Positions 60,794 through 64,000 of a DNA stretch of 64,000 nucleotides are shown here, piece after piece. Made by a program: the position numbers and the translations under genes. Under the pieces are notes generated by a model that was not told where the DNA came from, did no database searches, and saw only the letters and a list, made by a program, of their open reading frames with translations. The stretch is from Draconibacterium sediminis (GTDB taxonomy: Bacteria; Bacteroidota; Bacteroidia; Bacteroidales; Prolixibacteraceae): the NCBI RefSeq assembly GCF_000949475.1, contig NZ_JRHC01000003.1, positions 248,001 through 312,000 on the forward strand, given 5' to 3'. Each line of letters begins with the position of its first letter. The stretch's first letter is position 1.

Positions 60794-60836
60794 CCCCGGG
60801 CGCCACTTTCCCGATGAATCGGGAGTTTGCCCGGGG
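60794..60836. repeat. Nested hairpin element, copy 1
   Basis: Outer stem CCCCGGGC (60794-60801) with GCCCGGGG (60829-60836), inner stem TCCCGAT (60809-60815) with ATCGGGA (60818-60824). The same architecture recurs 110 bp on (60912-60952). Confidence 0.75.
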
Positions 60837-60911
60837 CTGAATTAATACGGACTTTCAGCCCAATATTTTATTTGATTAAAAGAATAAGCGCTGAAAGTGC
60901 GTAATATTTGA

Positions 60912-60952
60912 GCCCAGGGCAAAGTAATTCAACGAATTACGTCGCCCTGGGT
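60912..60952. repeat. Nested hairpin element, copy 2
   Basis: Outer stem GCCCAGGGC (60912-60920) with GCCCTGGGT (60944-60952), inner stem GTAATTC (60924-60930) with GAATTAC (60934-60940). Between the two copies CTTTCAGC and GCTGAAAG form a further inverted repeat (near 60853 and 60890). Confidence 0.75.
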
Positions 60953-61054
60953 CGTGATGATATGATTTGAATCGTCCGGTGAAAGAAAATGATCGAAGCT
61001 AATTGGTACTCCCGGACGAAATTTAAATAAGAAAAAGATGTGTATAAAGGGTAG

Positions 61055-61120
61055 GTCAAGAGAGCCTGTCCCGACTCTTCGTCGGGATGTGGACCGCGTT
61101 TAATGCGGTAAGGTGGTGAT
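61055..61120. repeat. 66-bp structured direct repeat, copy B
   Basis: Second copy of 59201-59266. Here the hairpin TCCCGAC/GTCGGGA around TCTTC is perfect, and CCGC/GCGG forms a second stem. Confidence 0.8.
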
Positions 61121-61127
61121 AAATGAA

Positions 61128-61172
61128 AAAGCCCCGTTCTGTATGTAAAGAATTAGTACAGAACAGGGCTTT
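61128..61172 (-). terminator. Hairpin terminator of the outer-membrane-type gene
   Basis: AAAGCCCCGTTCTGTA (61128-61143) pairs with TACAGAACAGGGCTTT (61157-61172) with one mismatch. It lies about 62 bp downstream of the minus-strand gene, with TTTTTC after the stem on that strand. Its arms match those of the hairpin at 62976-63017. Confidence 0.75.
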
Positions 61173-61233
61173 AACTATCGTCTTTGATTCCCAACGTGGA
61201 ATATGTTATACTGCTAGTTTGGATTTAATCGTT

Positions 61234-61851
61234 CTAAAACTTATAACCAAAATTCAGGCTTGGTTCAAAAATATATTTGGGTGCTCCTTTTTCAACTTGT
61301 GCAAAATCATCGGGGAAATTGGTGTCAATAGGCCAGTATTTGAGTGCGTAAGCAGGTTCAATATAAATCCGCTTTTTAGCAATTTCAAAACGGTAACCAG
61401 CAATAAGCTGCAGATACAACTGAAATCCTTTCTGGATTTTTTCATCGTTAACATCGTAATACTGTTTCATAAAAGGGGTAGCCTGGATGGTGGTAAATAC
61501 ACCCTTCCACAAAAATCGCTGGTAACCGGCACCAATACCATAGGCGCGTACAAATCCGGGATATAATTCGTCTGAATCTCCGTAAGTGCCAAGCGGTTCT
61601 TCGTATTTCCAGGTGTTAAACTCCACAAAAATTCTATTCTTCTGATCAATCTGGTAGCCATAAGTCAATAAATAGTAGTCGGCTGCATCAGGAAAAAAAT
61701 TATAGAGCATAAACAGGGATGCTCCAATCGAATGTTTGTACATAACATTTTCAGTCTCCGAAGATGGGGAATTGGAATTTGGGGAATTTTGCCCAAATAC
61801 AGCGGTTGTGGTCAGCGCAGAAGCGATGAGAAGGTTTAGTTTAAAATTCAT
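61234..61851 (-). CDS. Small outer-membrane beta-barrel-type protein
   Basis: A 205-residue exported protein (signal peptide ending VFG-Q, about residue 21). Alternating aromatic strands (IFVEFNTWKYEEPLG, GAGYQRFLWKGVFTTIQ, LYLQLIAGYRFEI) and a terminal Phe (NFGYKF) indicate a small beta-barrel of perhaps eight strands. I do not recognise a specific family. It is transcribed alone, with a hairpin terminator downstream. Function unknown. Confidence 0.75.
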   Translation of the reverse strand: MNFKLNLLIASALTTTAVFGQNSPNSNSPSSETENVMYKHSIGASLFMLYNFFPDAADYYLLTYGYQIDQKNRIFVEFNTWKYEEPLGTYGDSDELYPGFVRAYGIGAGYQRFLWKGVFTTIQATPFMKQYYDVNDEKIQKGFQLYLQLIAGYRFEIAKKRIYIEPAYALKYWPIDTNFPDDFAQVEKGAPKYIFEPSLNFGYKF

Positions 61852-62056
61852 TGTTAGATTTTTGAGTTTTTAATCGGTTTTTAAGTTGAAGTCAATGATA
61901 TTCTTTTCAGTTGAGAAGTTAAACTTAATAAAAAATGCTATTCGTTCAATATCATTGAGTTATGATTGTATAAGAACCAGTTTGTCGTCGGTAGGAATTT
62001 CATAGGATATTTATTAAAAGGAACTTCAATTTTCTCCGGATGTATAAGTGTTAGAA

Positions 62057-62102
62057 GGCTCTACATAAAAAGGCTCCATAAGAAAATTATGAAGCCTTTT
62101 TA
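62057..62102 (-). terminator. Hairpin terminator of the gene at 62127
   Basis: AAAAAGGCTCCATAA and TTATGAAGCCTTTTT pair around a short GAAAA loop (roughly 62067-62101). The stem carries its own T-tract on the minus strand, 25 bp after the stop codon. The spacer 61852-62126 is otherwise gene-free. Confidence 0.75.
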
Positions 62103-62126
62103 AGTTCAGCGTTTCGTCCTGAAATT

Positions 62127-62879
62127 TTAGTTTTTGCTATAGCTCAAATCCCTTAAGTACCAGGAATCATGTCTTTTTACCGTTCTCAGGATTTTAAGAA
62201 AGTCTTTATTCAATTCCTCAAAGAAGTCCTTGTATTTTTCTGAAAACTCTTTATCGTATTCTAAATATTCCATCTGGTTTTTCCCGAACGACCATCCGAT
62301 AAAAACCGGTCCGTTGTAGCCCAGTTCTCCTGATGCAACCCGCCATGTATCGTTATGTCCTTCTGCTTTCATATGATCAACCGCTTTTTTCATAATTCTT
62401 CTGAATTCCTTTTGTTTGCCCGGAATGATATAAAATTCCTGGAATTCCATGTAGTTTACACTGTCCATTGGGATGCGGTTAACCTCAGGGATTATACTCA
62501 GTTCAGCATATTCGGTAATTGTTTTCGAATAATTTGATTTCATGGTTTTTACCCATTTCCCTGTTTTTTCTTCACCAAACTTTTCCATAATTCTACCCCA
62601 ATCTTTCTCCAGTTCATCAATATCAGCTAATGAATTGATAGGGTGCCAATACTGGTACTTAAAATCACCCGTTGTCCAGGCATAAAATTCGTATTTGTAA
62701 TTTTCGTCTTTACACAACTGGGCCAGTTCTTTACTAAATTCCCAGTACTCGTTTATATGCTCGGGATGCACTTCTTCTTCCCAGCAATACCAGAGTTGTT
62801 TACCATTTTCCTGTGCTTGTGTGGTGTGGATGGTACAAACCAAAAGGATTACGATCAATCCTAAGCCAATTCTTTTCAT
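62127..62879 (-). CDS. Exported protein with two ferredoxin-like (dimeric alpha-beta barrel) repeats
   Basis: A 250-residue protein with signal peptide (ending TQA-Q, about residue 22). Two similar halves (about 25-115 and 135-240) each begin with a strand containing Trp or Phe and a following helix (EEEVHPEHINEYWEFSKELAQL and EFYIIPGKQKEFRRIMKKAVDHM), as in NIPSNAP/ABM-type dimeric alpha-beta barrel proteins. This assignment is from pattern only. Trp- and Tyr-rich strands may line a ligand pocket. It is transcribed alone with a terminator downstream; function unknown. Confidence 0.65.
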   Translation of the reverse strand: MKRIGLGLIVILLVCTIHTTQAQENGKQLWYCWEEEVHPEHINEYWEFSKELAQLCKDENYKYEFYAWTTGDFKYQYWHPINSLADIDELEKDWGRIMEKFGEEKTGKWVKTMKSNYSKTITEYAELSIIPEVNRIPMDSVNYMEFQEFYIIPGKQKEFRRIMKKAVDHMKAEGHNDTWRVASGELGYNGPVFIGWSFGKNQMEYLEYDKEFSEKYKDFFEELNKDFLKILRTVKRHDSWYLRDLSYSKN

Positions 62880-62975
62880 CTTATTAATTTTTAGTTACTT
62901 AAGTAAGTTACCGCAAATCAATAAGAAAACAAAATAAAAATACGAATTGGTGTTTTTATCGAGGATGAAAATAAA

Positions 62976-63017
62976 AAGACCCGTTCTGTAATCGTTAAAT
63001 CATACAGAACGGGTCTT
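62976..63017. terminator. Hairpin with arms shared with 61128-61172
   Basis: AAGACCCGTTCTGTA (62976-62990) pairs perfectly with TACAGAACGGGTCTT (63003-63017). It lies between the ettA stop codon and the start of the 62127 gene and could end the ettA transcript. Confidence 0.6.
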
Positions 63018-63019
63018 AA

Positions 63020-63060
63020 CTTCGGACTCCCGACTTCGGTTCCCGACGCCTTGGTCGGGA
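63020..63060. repeat. Heptamer array and TCCCGAC hairpin after ettA
   Basis: Units CTTCGGA, CTCCCGA, CTTCGGT, TCCCGAC (63020-63047) run into a hairpin TCCCGAC (63041-63047) / GTCGGGA (63054-63060). The hairpin arms equal those in copy B of the 66-bp repeat, and the units resemble the array at 33605-33639. Confidence 0.65.
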
Positions 63061-63062
63061 CT

Positions 63063-63114
63063 AGTGATACTTCGCATTTTTGTTTCGCTATACTCACAAA
63101 AATGGAGAATCACT
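63063..63114 (-). terminator. Nested hairpin directly after ettA
   Basis: AGTGAT (63063-63068) pairs with ATCACT (63109-63114), and inside it CATTTTTGT (63075-63083) pairs with ACAAAAATG (63096-63104). It starts eight bases after the ettA stop codon. No clear U-tract. Confidence 0.5.
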
Positions 63115-63121
63115 AAGCTTC

Positions 63122-64000
63122 CTACGCCATCAGCTTTTTATATTTAAAACGTTTTGGTGTTTCGTTGCCCATACGTTTTTTGCGGTTCTCTTCGTATTCC
63201 GAGAATGAACCTTCAAAGAAATGCACGTGTCCATCGCCTTCAAACGCCAGAATATGTGTGGCAATACGGTCGAGGAACCAGCGGTCGTGCGAAATAACAA
63301 CGGCACAGCCGGCAAAGTTATCCAAACCTTCTTCCAACGCTCGCAGTGTATTAACATCGATATCGTTGGTAGGCTCATCGAGCAGCAACAGGTTACCCTC
63401 CGATTTTAATGCCAGCGCGAGGTGAAGACGGTTACGCTCACCACCCGAAAGTACGCCACATTTCTTTTCCTGGTCGGCACCGTTAAAATTAAAACGCCCA
63501 ACATAAGCGCGGGCATTTGCTTGTTTGTTGCCCAACATTATGGTTTCCGTTCCGCCTGAAATAACCTGGTAAACTGTTTTCTCCGGATCGATAGCTGCAT
63601 GGGTTTGATCCACGTAACTTACTTTTACGGTGTCGCCAATGTCAATGCTTCCGGCGTCGGCTTCCAGTTGTTTCATAATCAGTTTAAACAGCGTGGTTTT
63701 TCCGGCTCCGTTTGGCCCGATTACGCCGATAATACCGGCAGGCGGAAGTTTAAAACTCAGGTCTTCAAACAACAGTTTATCGCCAAAACCTTTCTTTACA
63801 CCTTCCATTTCAACTACTTTATCACCCAGGCGCGGACCGTTTGGAATAAAGATCTCCAGTTTTTCTTCTTTCTGTTTGGCGTCTTCGTTCAACATCTTAT
63901 CGTAAGCACTTAAACGGGCTTTGCTTTTAGCCTGACGTGCTTTTGGTGCCATGCGTACCCATTCCAGCTCGCGTTCCAGTGTTTTTTTGCGTTTCTGACT
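63122..64000 (-). CDS. ettA: ABC-F translation factor EttA, 3' part
   Basis: The last 293 codons of the energy-dependent translational throttle protein, a soluble ABC-F ATPase that binds the ribosomal E site. The frame is open to the window edge (SQKRKKTLERELEWVRM precedes MAPKARQAKSKARL), so the N-terminal ATPase domain and start lie outside. The linker with ELEWVR and KARQAKSKARL is characteristic of EttA. The second ATPase domain shows Walker A GPNGAGKTTLFKL, signature LSGGERNRLHLAL and Walker B LLLLDEPTNDID, all intact. The C-terminus RFKYKKLMA is typical. Confidence 0.96.
   Translation of the reverse strand, partial: SQKRKKTLERELEWVRMAPKARQAKSKARLSAYDKMLNEDAKQKEEKLEIFIPNGPRLGDKVVEMEGVKKGFGDKLLFEDLSFKLPPAGIIGVIGPNGAGKTTLFKLIMKQLEADAGSIDIGDTVKVSYVDQTHAAIDPEKTVYQVISGGTETIMLGNKQANARAYVGRFNFNGADQEKKCGVLSGGERNRLHLALALKSEGNLLLLDEPTNDIDVNTLRALEEGLDNFAGCAVVISHDRWFLDRIATHILAFEGDGHVHFFEGSFSEYEENRKKRMGNETPKRFKYKKLMA

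Overview
The window looks like a chromosomal segment of a free-living, polysaccharide-degrading member of the Bacteroidota, probably near the marine Marinilabiliales/Prolixibacteraceae. This is inferred from gene content: many secreted glycosidases with Bacteroidota-type lipoprotein signals, a fused E1 2-oxoacid dehydrogenase, DUF3857 proteins, a FadL/OmpP1-type porin, EttA, and several sites resembling the Bacteroidota promoter (TTTG, about 20 bp, TAnnTTTG). No rRNA, tRNA, CRISPR array, integrase or transposase gene was found.

Layout. 1-9 kb: an outer-membrane pair (low-complexity lipoprotein plus OmpP1/FadL porin), proS, a hypothetical gene, pepT-tilS and a VOC-fold protein. 9-14 kb: two tandem GH92 alpha-mannosidase-type lipoproteins. 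14-21 kb: two DUF3857/transglutaminase-like proteins and the fused E1 gene; the 3' end of E1 is duplicated on the far side of the DUF3857 pair. 21-32 kb: GH2, an RNase H-like protein, a methyltransferase, then GH20 and GH2 in one unit. 32-40 kb: a hexuronate operon, uxaE-uxaC-kdgK-eda-dctP-dctQ-dctM. 40-49 kb: an HAD phosphatase, two M14 carboxypeptidase-type proteins (one with no catalytic residues), a GH78 rhamnosidase and a pirin. 49-64 kb: mixed genes, including a cold-shock pair (DEAD-box helicase and Csp), a duplicated SnoaL-like lipoprotein, a PIG-L deacetylase, a GH140-like protein, a GH5 and the 3' part of ettA.

How the genes fit together. GH92, GH20 and GH2 are the exo-enzymes expected for trimming N-glycan-like or other mannose/HexNAc/galactose glycans. 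GH78, the GH140-like protein and the hexuronate operon fit use of pectin-like or rhamnose/uronate-containing polymers. No SusC/SusD pair is present, so these are scattered enzyme loci rather than a classical PUL. The TRAP transporter would bring in hexuronate; UxaC isomerises it, UxaE epimerises tagaturonate to fructuronate, and after reduction and dehydration by enzymes outside the window KdgK and Eda finish the pathway.

The most unusual material is between genes. There are nine short arrays of degenerate 7-bp units with different sequences; an inverted array of 21-bp units at 50.2-50.4 kb; nested-hairpin elements at 47.9 and 60.8-60.95 kb; a 66-bp structured repeat on both sides of the GH5 gene; and three neighbouring hairpins sharing a GGACG loop. 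The most notable protein observations are a GH92 with Gln in place of the usual catalytic-acid Glu, and an M14 homologue that has lost all its zinc ligands next to an intact paralogue.
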